DNA of 64,000 nucleotides from Epiperipatus broadwayi (lineage: Eukaryota; Onychophora; Udeonychophora; Euonychophora; Peripatidae). The notes under the pieces are model-generated. The model did not search any database and was not told the DNA's origin. It saw only the letters and a list, made by a program, of their open reading frames with translations. Made by a program: the position numbers and the translations under genes. Position 1 is the first letter of the stretch. Every line of letters begins with the position of its first letter. Below, in pieces: positions 38,541 to 48,129 of this stretch. The stretch lies in NCBI GenBank assembly GCA_028023455.1, contig JAQFVV010006271.1, positions 2,742,335 to 2,806,334 on the forward strand. The letters are read 5' to 3'.

Positions 38541-38576
38541 GTTCAGGACCACCACCACCACCACCACGACCACCAG
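38541..38576 (+). CDS. 36-nt proline-rich microexon of the putative secreted gene
   Basis: Preceded by a pyrimidine tract and TTTTAG, and followed by GTAACA. It opens with GT, which completes the Gly codon begun by the last G of exon 1 (16752). Read in that phase it encodes (G)SGPPPPPPRPP and ends again in phase 1 with a G. A 36-nt, phase 1-1, exactly in-frame unit is the kind of exon that can be duplicated or skipped without breaking the frame. Polyproline may form a rigid PPII rod as in secreted structural or antimicrobial peptides (inference). No 3' exon was identified in the rest of the window. A (CCA)n microsatellite lying by chance between AG and GT is the alternative. Confidence 0.45.
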
Positions 38577-38977
38577 GTAACAGTCATCAATTATTCTATC
38601 TATTTATAACAATTTTGGGAAAGATACATTGTATTCAATAAAGTTAAGTTCAATACAATTGAAATAAATTTTTTTATATATATTTCTAACATGTCTTAAA
38701 TTTCTAATTATATTTGAAGTGTGAAAATTTCAAATGTTAATTTTTTTTTCTTTTGCAAGCAAAAAAAAAAGCCAATAATTATTTTATTATTAATAGTAAA
38801 TGTAAATCATCCAACTTAGTTTTTTGCAATTTTTGTTTTAAAATAATGAATTTAAATTGAAATAGAATATATTAAAATCTTTTTTTAAAAAAAAATATAC
38901 AGAAGTGTACTTTTATTGACATATTTCATTTTGGAAATTTTAACTTTTCCTAATATTAAGAATATAGTAATATTTTC

Positions 38978-39640
38978 ATAGATAAATGATGATTTCATAC
39001 TATTGTTTTCAGGGGAAACCATGTACTAAAATTAAAATAGCTAAATAGCTGAAGTTTCAGTACAAAAACAAATATTTTCTTCAGATCTTCTTCTTTTTAA
39101 ACTCATATAAATGTGTGTTAGATGTACAATCACTATTTTATTATTATTATTTTCTCCTCATTAATCAAATTCTATTAGCTGAGAAATATTAAAAAATATT
39201 TTGTCTCTTAATAACCTTTTCAAAATATTGTTTATTTTGTTCTGTTCACCCTTCTCTTTTAAACAAGTAGTCTTTTTAAAAATTTCTATAGGTTTCCTTA
39301 GCAGGGACAGGCCTTGTTATTTAATTTTTGCCAGAGTATGTGTTTTGTTAAAATTGATCTTATGGTTATTTAATTTTGTATGTATAAATGGCTGATGAAT
39401 TGGATTTTTTCTTAATGCAAAAATGTTTTTTTTTTTTATAATTATTCTATAATTGGGGAATCCACTGTATAAAATGAACAATCAATTTATGCAATTTCAT
39501 ATACACCATGACCCTCCAAAGGTATAATATCTTTAGAGCATTAACATATTTCATTGTTTTTCAAAAAAATTAGTGTAATGTGTGGATACTATTTTTACAA
39601 AAATGTTATCAATTACATCAGTTAATCTCTTTATAGATGT
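38978..39640 (+). repeat. interspersed repeat family F, copy 2
   Basis: Begins TAGATAAATGATGATTTCA, as copy 1 does. It is collinear to TTACATCAGTTAATC. It lacks the 408-bp MITE of copy 1, giving the empty site. Its right end meets the non-coding end of the Penelope-like copy. Confidence 0.7.
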
Positions 39641-40077
39641 ATAGAAGAACTGTTTTCCTGAAGGTTTGTGTTGATGGTGTTCTAATTGTATTTTTATATT
39701 GGACTATTTCTATCATAATATGTGCATATTGAATGTCTTTAGAAAAATAACTTTATTTAAATATTTCGAATACATTCAACTGTTAATAATAACACATCAA
39801 ACAGGTTAACATCTGCACAACATTTTAAGAGGTAATATTCTGCCCTCTTCTTCAGGTCTCACTGGCCTCACCAGTGACAATATTAGCATGGGATTTAAAC
39901 CTGGACCCTAAGATTCTTTAGTAGTGAATTTTAAGGTAATGATTTAACCATTTTGAGCCATCACTGTCAAAAGCAACAGTCTGTAGAAATTTCATATACT
40001 TATCTATGGGGTTCCTCCTGATTTCGTTACTTTTTCCTAAAAGCAAAGTTTATTAGAGGTTTACATACATTATGTAT
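39641..40077 (-). mobile_element. Penelope-like element, minus-strand copy, 3' part
   Basis: Reverse complement of about 45886-46310: coding end, tRNA-like segment, hammerhead-like fold and 3' tail. It is separated from its coding part (45142-45440) by the LTR element inserted at 40078-45141. GTAT at 40074-40077 is the target duplication. Confidence 0.8.
39790..39862 (-). ncRNA. hammerhead-ribozyme-like fold, minus copy (mutated core)
   Basis: On the minus strand: AGAC, CTGAAGA, stem II AGAGG/CCTCT, then AAAA in place of GAAA, then stem III AATGT/ATGTT using G-U pairs, then GTTT pairing with AGAC. Compared with the plus copy at 46112-46172, stems I and III keep pairing through compensating or wobble changes, but the G of GAAA is lost, so self-cleavage is not expected. 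Confidence 0.35.
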
Positions 40078-40083
40078 TGTAAC

Positions 40084-40147
<64 letters not shown>

Positions 40148-42283
40148 TTACATTTAAATTTTAATACTAACTTTTTTTGTAAATACCTAATACTGAATTA
40201 AATGCACAAACTTTCAAAATGCACAAATAACGAATTATTAATTTATTATGTTTGATTTAAATATTAAAATAAGCTTTAAAAAAATTATAGAATCGAAACA
40301 AAGATTCTAATCTTTAAATAAAGTATAAAATAAAAACCTTTTTAATAATAGCGAAGATTTTTTTTAATTATAAAAAAATTACAAACAGATCCTTAAGGCA
40401 AAATCACAATTAAAGAAATGATTACGAAATAGATAAGAGTTCCCGCCCAGAGATAGAGACACAGACCTCAGTGGAAAAATTTACTTAGCCATAAACCCAA
40501 AATCTACTTGGCCACAAACTGAATTAACCAATAAAATAGAGATATGGAATATGTTTGATGAATCCTGCATTCCAGAGATAAAGTACCAGAGTACTATAAA
40601 AAGAAATCCAAATGAAATAATTAGAGAGTTGGAGAATCAGAAAATTAAAGTTTTGAATTCATCTGTAAAAATAATTTTAAAAGTTATCGCCGTCACCAAA
40701 AAAAAAATGTAATTAGCTTCATCGTGCTTCCTTTGGTGCAGCCGGCCAAAGGCAGCTTTCATCTCCACTGATCCCAGGATCAAACCACTGGTACCGTCTT
40801 CAGAAAACATCGTAAATGCATCTTCATAAGTCGTCATCGCCCACAAGAAATGGATCTTGTATAAATTTGGATCTTCCTCATGAAGGAACGAGCACGAACA
40901 AAGGAAAGTATAAATTTATAAATGAAACATAAACTCTCTTAAGTTTAAAATCTTCAAACTTTATGTGTTTTTAAAATGAACTATAGACTTTCTTTCTGAG
41001 CAAACCTGAACTTTTATCTTTCTATAAACTTTGCGATTTTAAACTCTTAGCTAAAGTTTTCAATGTAATCTTTTTTTTTTAAAAAAAAAAATGTATTGTA
41101 TTTTATTTTTGTTTATTCATGTTTAATTAATATCTGTTTGTAATAGGGTAGGGGTTTGCGATTGCAAACTTAAATTTAAAAATAGAAATGTATATCGTTA
41201 TTTGTGCATTATTAAATTTTAAAAATAGGTTAAAATAGTATTTGTGAAAAAAAAAAAAAAGTTAAATATAATGTGTCCTTTTAAAATGATTTAAAACCGT
41301 AAACTAAAGATTTTTTTAAAGAAATAAATTAATAAAATGATTTAAATGTTAGTTGAGTGTAGATGGCTGCTAGACTGGTTTAAATATATGTTAGTTTTAA
41401 AGGGGATTTGATTTCGGACTATTTGTTTGTAGTAGTGTCAATGTTGGTGGAGAGATATATGGATGTTTATATCAATGTAATGTGAAATGTGTTAGCACCT
41501 AGGGCCATGAGTCCAACTGAATGCATGACCCGAAAGAGGTAGTCATATCGTGAAATGGATCGCAGATGTATTTCCTGTGCCATTGACCCATTCCAGTTCT
41601 ATGGATTGAGAAGATAAGTCGGCAAGACAAGACTGCTCTCCCATCCATACTTAGCATTTCTTTTTATTAGTTTATATGCATGTTTCCTTCGCCTGACAGA
41701 TGCACATTCCTGTGGGACGAAAGCCATGTTTTCTTCAATAATATCACGCTGTTTCAGATTCACATTCCTGTCAGCATGATTCTATGCTAACATGTTCACA
41801 TTGCATTGGTTGCTGATATATATCTGGAAGCGAGTATTGGTGTGGCTGCGGATTTTTAGTCTGGAGTCAAGTGATTTGAAAATTTGTGAGTGTGTCTAGG
41901 TAGCTCATTTATACTGAACATTTCAAAGATTAAAAATTAGAGTTAAAAACAAATAAAATAATAACTAATGAAACATAAAATATAATTTTCCTTATATAAT
42001 AATTTTAAAGTTTGTGTCATCACATATATATATGTAAATAAAATCTTTTTTGTGTTATTAATACTGACAGCGATTGCTTTTTTATTCTTTATTATTAAAA
42101 ATATATTTTAATAAATATATAAGTTTCTGTGTCTACTTGAGCTAGTGACTAGGGCTGGCGGTCGCGGTCTTAACAGCACGTATCTGTTGACTCTATAAAT
42201 ATTCCAGGTCCAAATGGCCTAGTGGCACTCTGTCGGCAGATGCGATAAGACTGTAAACTTCACCAACATCCCCGACCATTATA
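40078..42283 (+). repeat. 5' LTR of family G copy 2
   Basis: 2206 bp with a long TA tract at 40087-40144 just inside the 5' end. A CCAATAAAA segment (about 40528-40536) and TATAAAAA (40595-40602) form the promoter. The 3' end is CCATTATA. Confidence 0.9.
40595..40602 (+). promoter_or_regulatory. LTR TATA box (family G, copy 2)
   Basis: TATAAAAA about 60 bases after a CCAAT-like box. The partner LTR has TATAGAAA at the same place (43454), so only the 5' LTR keeps a good box. Confidence 0.55.
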
Positions 42284-42993
42284 AATGGCTGCCCAGCATG
42301 TGGCATGATACTCATTAACCACAAGTACCCTGAAAATTAAAAAAAAATAGGTTATGCCAGTAACAAAAAACAAAAAGTTTTTTAAATGAATTTTTGTTTA
42401 TATTTTAAAGCTGTAGAATATAATGTAGATGTAAAAGTACTGTCAGAATGTATATTGCACACATATGCATGCATTCACGTAAGAAAGAAAACTTATGAAA
42501 TATAATATTAAAAAAGTAAGTTTAGGAAATAGTGCGAATAGCACCCTGAACATCAGAATAGTTATAGTAAGAATAAGTTAGGATAGGATGGCACTGTCAG
42601 GTATAAAAATGATCATTAAGTAACTTTAATATTTAAAAAAGAAAAAGAATGATTTAGTAACTTAAAAAAATAAGAATACTGTACTTTGAAAATTAAGCCA
42701 GTAATATTTTTTCTGAAATGAGTAAATATTTTTTTGTATTAACGTAAAGTTATAGTCCGATGTTTAATAAAGTCATGAATGCCTTGAAAATTAAGCCAGT
42801 AATGTTTTTTTTTGAAATAAGTATATATATTTTTGGTATTAACATAAACTTATAGTTTGAATATTGTGCAAAAAAAAATACGTCCACGAAAAAAAAAAAA
42901 AAGAACTTTAACGCATTACTATTATTAATTAGTACAAACTCTAACTAAAATCTTTTTTTTTATTATCATTTTTTTAAAATAAGTTCAGTGATA
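42284..42993 (+). other. 710-bp interior of family G element
   Basis: No ORF. It begins with the primer-site-like sequence and contains a 98-bp direct repeat (GAAAATTAAGCCAGTAAT at 42688 and 42786). It is AT-rich with A and T runs towards the 3' LTR. No convincing polypurine tract directly precedes 42994. Confidence 0.8.
42286..42312 (+). other. primer binding site, tRNA-Lys-like (family G)
   Basis: TGGCTGCCCAGCATGTGGC, two bases after the LTR end. It aligns with TGGC-GCCCAACGTGGGGC, the complement of the animal tRNA-Lys(CUU) 3' end, with one inserted T and three substitutions. Confidence 0.6.
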
Positions 42994-45141
42994 AGTAATG
43001 GGATATTTATATATATATGCGTTACATTTAAATTTTAATACTAACTTTTTTTGTAAATACCTAATACTGAATTAAATGCGCAAACTTTCAAAATGCACAA
43101 ATAACGAATTATTAATTTATTATGTTTGATTTAAATATTAAAATAAGCTTTAAAAAAAATATAGAATCGAAACAAAGATTCTAATCTTTAAATAAAGTAT
43201 AAAATAAAAACCTTTTGAATAATAGCGAAGATTTTTTTTAATTATAAAAAAATTACAAACAGATCCTTAAGGCAAAATCACAATTAAAGAAATGATTACA
43301 AAATAGATGAGTTCCCACCCAGAGATAGAGACACAGACCTCAGTGGAAAAACCCCAAAATCTTACCTTGGACACAAACTGAATAAACCAATAAAATACAG
43401 ACATGAAGTATGTTTGATGAATCCTGCATTCCAGAGATAAAGTACCAGAGTACTATAGAAAGAAATCCAAATGAAATAATTAGAGAGTTGGAGAATCAGA
43501 AAATTAAAGTTTTGAATTCATCTGTAAAAATAATTTTAAAAGTTATCGCAGTCACCAAAAAAAAAAAAATGTAATTAGCTTCATCGTGCTTCCTTCGGTG
43601 TGACCGGCTGAAGGCAGCTTTTATCTCCATGGATCCCAGGATTAAACCACTGGTATCGTCTTCAGAAAACATCGTAAATGCGTCTTCATAAATCATCATC
43701 GCCCACAAGAAATGGATCTTGTATAAATTTGGATCTTCCTCGCGAAGGAACGAGCACGAACAAAGGAAAGTATAAATTTATAAATGAAACATAAACTCTC
43801 TTAAGTTTAAAATCTTCAAACTTTATGTGTTTTTAAAATGAACTATAGACTTTCTTTCTGAGCAAACCTGAACTTTTATCTTTCTATAAACTTTGCGATT
43901 TTAAACTCTTAGCTAAAGTTTTCAACGTAATCTTTTTTAAAAAAAAATGTATTGTATTTTATTTTTGTTTATTCATGTTTAATTAATATCTGTTTGTAAT
44001 AGGGTAGGGGTTTGCGATTGCAAACTTAAATTTAAAAATAGAAACGTATATCATTATTTGTGCATTATTAAATTTTAAAAATAGGTTAAAATAGTATTTG
44101 TGAAAAAAAAAAAGTTAAATATAATGTGTCCTTTTAAAATGATTTAAAACCGTAAACTAAAGGGCTTTTTTTAAAGAAATAAATTAATAAATGATTTAAA
44201 TGTTAGTTGAGTGTAGATGGCTGCTAGACTGGTTTAAATATATGTTAGTTTTAAAAGGGATTTGATTTCGGAATATTTGTTTGAAGTAGTGTCAATGCTG
44301 GTGGAGAGATATATGGACGTTTATATCAATGTAATGTGAAGTGTGTTAGCATCTAAGGTGACGAGTCCAACTGAATGCATGACCTGAAAGAGGTAGTCAT
44401 ATCATTGAAATGGATCACAGACGTATTTCCTGTGTCATTGACCCATTCCAGTTCTATGGATTGAGAAGATAAGTTGGCAAGATAAGACTGCTCTCCCATC
44501 CATACATAGCATTTCTTTTTATTAGTTTATATGCATGTTTCCTTCACCCGACAGATGCACATTCCTGCAGGATGAAGGCCATGTTTTCTCCAATAATATC
44601 ACACTGTTTCAGATGCACATTCCTGTCAGTGTGATTCTATGCTAACATGTTCACATTGCATTGGTTGCTGATATATATCTGGAAGCGAGTATTGGTGTGG
44701 CTGCAGATTTTTAGTCTGGAGTCAAGTGATTTGAAAATTTGTGAGTGCGTCTAGGTAGCTCATTTATACTCAACATTTCTAAGATTAAAAATTAGAGTTA
44801 AAAACAAATAAAATAATAACTAATGAAACATAAAATATAATTTTTCTTATATAATAATTTTAAAGTTTGTGTCGTCACACATATATATGTAAATAAAATC
44901 TTTTTTGTGTTATTAATACTGACAGCAATTGCTTTTTTATTCTTTATTATTAAAAATATATTTGAATAAATATATAAGTTTCTGTGTCTACTTGAGCTAG
45001 TGACTAGGGCTGTCAGTCGCGGTCTTAACAGCATGTATCTGTCAATTCTATAAATGTTCCAGATCCAAATAGCCTAGTGGCGCCCTCATCGACAGATGTG
45101 GTAAGACTGGATACTATATCACCTAATTCCTGACTGTTATA
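42994..45141 (+). repeat. 3' LTR of family G copy 2
   Basis: 2148 bp. It differs from the 5' LTR mainly by a much shorter TA tract and scattered substitutions. Minus-strand frames of 69-70 codons at 40637-40846 and 43496-43708 correspond to each other only because the LTRs are copies. Confidence 0.9.
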
Positions 45142-45440
45142 GTATAGTCACACTAGGTTGGCTTATGGGATTTATTGCCATTGCATGTGAAAAATTTTTT
45201 TACATTTTCTTTTTTGTTCCTTTTCTTCTCTATCCAATATTTTTGATTTTCCCAATTGAACATATGTTTATTGCACATACATGGTCTGCTACCTTAGACA
45301 AATCTGATTTCTCTCTTCTAATTATCAGTCTGTGTTCTTGCAATTGATTTTCAATGGGACGATTGGTCTCACCAATGTATGTTTTTCCACATTCACATGG
45401 TATTTCATAGCAGCTGTTATTAAGAAAACATTAAATAGAC
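45142..45440 (-). pseudogene. Penelope-like GIY-YIG endonuclease, minus-strand copy, interrupted by LTR element
   Basis: The minus strand reads CYEIPCECGKTYIGETNRPIENQLQEH, then RREKSDLSKVADHVC, the first two-thirds of a GIY-YIG domain with both signature tripeptides intact. The frame then decays. The coding end and 3' tail continue on the other side of the 5-kb LTR insertion (39641-40077). It is an inverted paralogue of 45560-45945. In Penelope-like elements this domain follows the reverse transcriptase and nicks DNA; no reverse transcriptase is present here. Confidence 0.75.
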
Positions 45441-45559
45441 AAGCAAAAAAAACATCAAGACAATTATTGTTACTGTAGTGTAACCATATATTTTAAAAAT
45501 AGCAGACAAATTAAGGAAAATCTGCAATGAGTATAACAACACAACAGTCTTCCAGAGCC
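45441..45559. other. spacer between the two inverted Penelope-like copies
   Basis: AT-rich, about 100 bases. The part from about 45480 could be the degraded upstream coding region of the plus copy. Confidence 0.4.
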
Positions 45560-45945
45560 ATACAACACTATAAAAATGTTTAACATCCACAAAGCCTAAA
45601 CTTGAAATGTTGTAAAGAAAAAACTGTATTTATGAAATATCATGTGAATATGGAATAACATATATTGGTGAATCCAGTGGTCCCATTGAAAAGCAATTGC
45701 AAGACAACAAACTGATGATTAGAAGAGAGAAAACAGATGTGTCTAAGTTAGTGGACCATGCATGTACCAATGAACATATGTTCAATTGAGAAAATGCAAA
45801 AATATTGGATAGAGAAGAAAAAAACAAAGAAGAAAATTTAAGAAAGTTGCTCACATGACAATAGCAAAAAATCCCATAAAGCACCTAGTGTGACTATACA
45901 TAATGTATGGAAACCACTAATTAATTTTGCTCTTAGGAAAAAGTG
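45560..45945 (+). pseudogene. Penelope-like GIY-YIG endonuclease, plus-strand copy
   Basis: The frame reads KPKLEML, stop, then KNCIYEISCEYGITYIGESSGPIEKQLQDN, then RREKTDVSKLVDHAC and, after a stop, ENAKILDREEKNKEENLRK, then VWKPLINFAL. It retains YIGE, the HAC..HMFN histidine region, the ILDRE helix and the C-terminal WKPLI, with at least three in-frame stops. It is the uninterrupted sister of the minus-strand copy and supplies the empty site for the family G insertion. Confidence 0.75.
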
Positions 45946-46002
45946 GAGAAATCTGGAGGAACGTCATAGATATGTATATGAAATTTCTACAGACTGACAC
46001 CT

Positions 46003-46087
46003 TTGGCAGGATGGCTCAGTAGGTTAGAACATTACCTTAAAATTCACTGCTCAAGAAACTTAGGGTCTGGGTTCAAATCCCATGCTA
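46003..46087 (+). other. tRNA-derived segment (boxes A and B) in Penelope-like tail
   Basis: TGGCTCAGTAGGTTA (46012-46026) matches a pol III box A and GGTTCAAATCC (46070-46080) matches box B, 44 bases apart, a little wider than in a tRNA. The minus copy has the degraded equivalents TGGCTCAAAATGGTTA and GGTTTAAATCC. It is not a working tRNA: acceptor arms do not pair well. It is a SINE-like head fused to a Penelope tail. Confidence 0.6.
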
Positions 46088-46111
46088 GTAGTTTCACTGG
46101 GCATATCAGCA

Positions 46112-46172
46112 ACACCTGAAGAAGAGGGCAAACTAACACCTCTTGAAATATTGCGCCTATATTAACCTGTGT
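46112..46172 (+). ncRNA. hammerhead-ribozyme-like fold, plus copy
   Basis: ACAC (46112-46115), CTGAAGA (46116-46122), stem II AGAGG/CCTCT (46123-46127 with 46139-46143), GAAA (46145-46148), short stem III TAT/ATA around an 8-base loop, then GTGT able to pair with ACAC. The hammerhead core is CUGANGA..GAAA, in which the N position is free, so both core boxes are intact. A bulge of several bases after the presumed cleavage site weakens stem I. Hammerhead motifs are known in Penelope-like elements, which fits the context. Confidence 0.45.
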
Positions 46173-46312
46173 GATGTGCTATTTATTACTAACATTTGAA
46201 TGTATTTGAAATATTTAAATGAAGTTAAATTTTTTCTAAAGACAGTCAATACACATATTAGATGATGGAAAAAGTCCAATATAAAAATACAAATATAGCA
46301 GAACTGTCTTCA

Positions 46313-46660
46313 TTTCTGAAGTGTCAAGACCTTTTTTATTATACAAAAAGTCCTATTAATTATCCTATCATTTTTTATTATAAGATTGATTTTTCAAATG
46401 TATAGACACAGAATTTCATACAAATCATAATACTCCATAGGAATTTTATCTTTAAGGCATGGAAATACTTCATTAATCTTTTTAAAAGTAGTGTAAACTG
46501 TGTGGATATTTTTTAAAAACATTATCAACTTTTTCACTTACTCTCTTTATGTATGGCAGAACTGTAATAATTTATGAAATATCAACATCTTTTTTTGATT
46601 ATATGAAAATCACTATTAATAATCCTGTGATGAAAATGATTATCAAGAAACATTTTTTAA
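46313..46660 (+). repeat. family F-like tail, diverged
   Basis: Blocks such as ATACTCCATAGGAATTTTATCTTTA, TACTTCATTAATC and GTGTAAACTGTGTGGATA align with the last ~250 bases of family F copies (39480-39640, 24690-24830). Very diverged. Confidence 0.5.
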
Positions 46661-46782
46661 ATTGTATATCCATGGATTAACTTTTCTTATTAATAATCAT
46701 GTGACCAAAAACATTATCGAGCAGCATTTTTATAATTCTATATGCTAGATTAATTTCTGTTATAGAAATGTAATTAATATGA
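46661..46782. other. short AT-rich spacer with a decayed internal repeat
   Basis: The TTAATAATC..TGTGA..ATTATCAAG segment near 46613-46650 recurs near 46690-46720. No gene. Confidence 0.4.
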
Positions 46783-47285
46783 GCACTATAAGAAAATCTT
46801 AAGAATAAAAGATTTATTATCTTATACAGTGCAGTTTTTGATATCTTAATTTTGATATCATATTCTTAGTAATGACTAGTGCAGGAGAGGATTCTGGGCA
46901 TAAGATATAATGTAAATTTTATGTAAATATATATAAATGAGTTCACTGTTTAGAGTATAAATGCAAACTGGCCAACATATTTAAGCCTACATTAATGAGT
47001 GTTGTATTTATAAAAAGGAATGATATTAAATGCAAAATGAAAGAGACTTGTCATATTTAAATAATGGTGATTTGATAAATAAAAAGGAATCTTGTCAAGC
47101 TCTTTTTAAAAAATGGGTCATATAACTCATTTGTAAATATTTACATAAAATTTACATTATAACTTATATGACAACCTCTTATCTAGTAACTATGAATATA
47201 ATATCAAGATTAAGATATTGAAAGCTGATCAGCATAAGATAAAAAAACTTTAATTCTTAAGCTTTTCTTACTCAGTGTTAATATC
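46783..47285. mobile_element. foldback MITE with ~150-bp inverted termini
   Basis: AAGAAAATCTTAAGAATAAA at the left (from about 46790) mirrors the right end (TTTAATTCTTAAGCTTTTCTT near 47250-47272). The mirror continues inwards to TAATGTAAATTTTATGTAAATA on the left and TATTTACATAAAATTTACATTA on the right. The arms are imperfect, so it is old. No ORF. Confidence 0.75.
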
Positions 47286-48129
47286 AGTTACAATTGTAGA
47301 ATAAAAATTAACCAATGTTAATAGAATTATTATACACCATGATACACATATACAATATGAGATAGTATTAAAAGTCAGCAAGTCAATTAAGATCCTGATT
47401 CAAATAATTAGTTTTCTGCAATCATGTTCAAAATACAACATAATTTTTAATTGCTCTAAATTCAAAATAAATTATGCAGTTTATAATCACAAAAAACTCT
47501 TGCCCAACTACAACTCATCCTACTCAGCAATATTACAATTGGATGGAAGAGAACCTTGACAAAGAAGAAGAGATGACAATGCAAAATTTGAGAAATACAA
47601 TACATATTTTCCTATATGATTAATAAATCCAATAATATCTCTTTAAAACTAAATTATAAATTCACAATTAAACTAATGTTTTTTTGCAAATAAATGAATA
47701 AAAAAATCATTCCTCCCATTACTCACAGTTTTGTCAAGTTGACTAACAATTCTCTATCCAATAATATAAAAAAAAACATTTTAAAATTTGGACCATGATT
47801 TATGAAAAGTGCCTTAAATAATTCCGTCATAGCAGTCATTGCAGATATAGAAACCAAGTTATGAGATAATCCATACAGAGACAAGGTCATGGGACTAATG
47901 GCTCAAGTGACCTATGAAAATAAATAATTTCAATTGTATAAGGGATATAAATGCCAGTAACATTATCTCCAAAATAACAGTATTGCCTGCATAAAAGAGA
48001 TTAAAGGGAATAGATTGGTTCTCTAAATGAACAATGAACACATGAATTAAAAAATTAAAATTTAAGCTAATACATTCACACAACATTAAGATAAATTTAT
48101 ATCAGAAGATCTTAGCTAACACTGTAATA
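47286..48129. other. no intact gene; possible upstream part of the LINE relic
   Basis: AT-rich. 47460-48129 is somewhat GC-richer and continuous with the endonuclease relic, but no frame could be followed. Confidence 0.4.

Larger units (their letters stand above)
40078..45141 (+). mobile_element. LTR retrotransposon, family G, copy 2, with exact GTAT target duplication
   Basis: LTRs 40078-42283 and 42994-45141 flank only 710 bp. Ends are TGTAACGGG..GTTATA. GTAT occurs immediately outside both ends (40074-40077, 45142-45145). The insertion interrupts a Penelope-like sequence on the minus strand, and the uninterrupted paralogue at 45890-45905 (GACTATACATAATGTATGG) has a single copy of that tetranucleotide, which fixes the boundaries exactly. 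The LTRs are nearly identical (a few differences per hundred bases by eye), so this is a young insertion. The interior has a tRNA-Lys-like primer site but no ORF. The element must depend on proteins of another element. It is an extreme case of long LTRs with a minimal interior. Confidence 0.9.
45946..46310 (+). mobile_element. Penelope-like element 3' tail, plus copy
   Basis: Collinear with the reverse complement of 39641-40000. It contains a tRNA-like segment, a hammerhead-like fold and a tail ending near GAAGTGTCAAGACC. The presence of the same order in both copies shows these parts belong to one transposing unit. Confidence 0.7.

Noticed and set aside
40637-43708. Matching 69- and 70-codon minus-strand frames at 40637-40846 and 43496-43708
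   Set aside because: Same position in the two nearly identical LTRs of family G, antisense to the LTR promoter; the diverged solo LTRs do not keep the frame, so there is no sign of selection on protein.
46003-46087. A functional tRNA gene
   Set aside because: Boxes A and B are present, but arms do not pair into a cloverleaf, the box spacing is wide, and the segment is repeated inside a mobile element.
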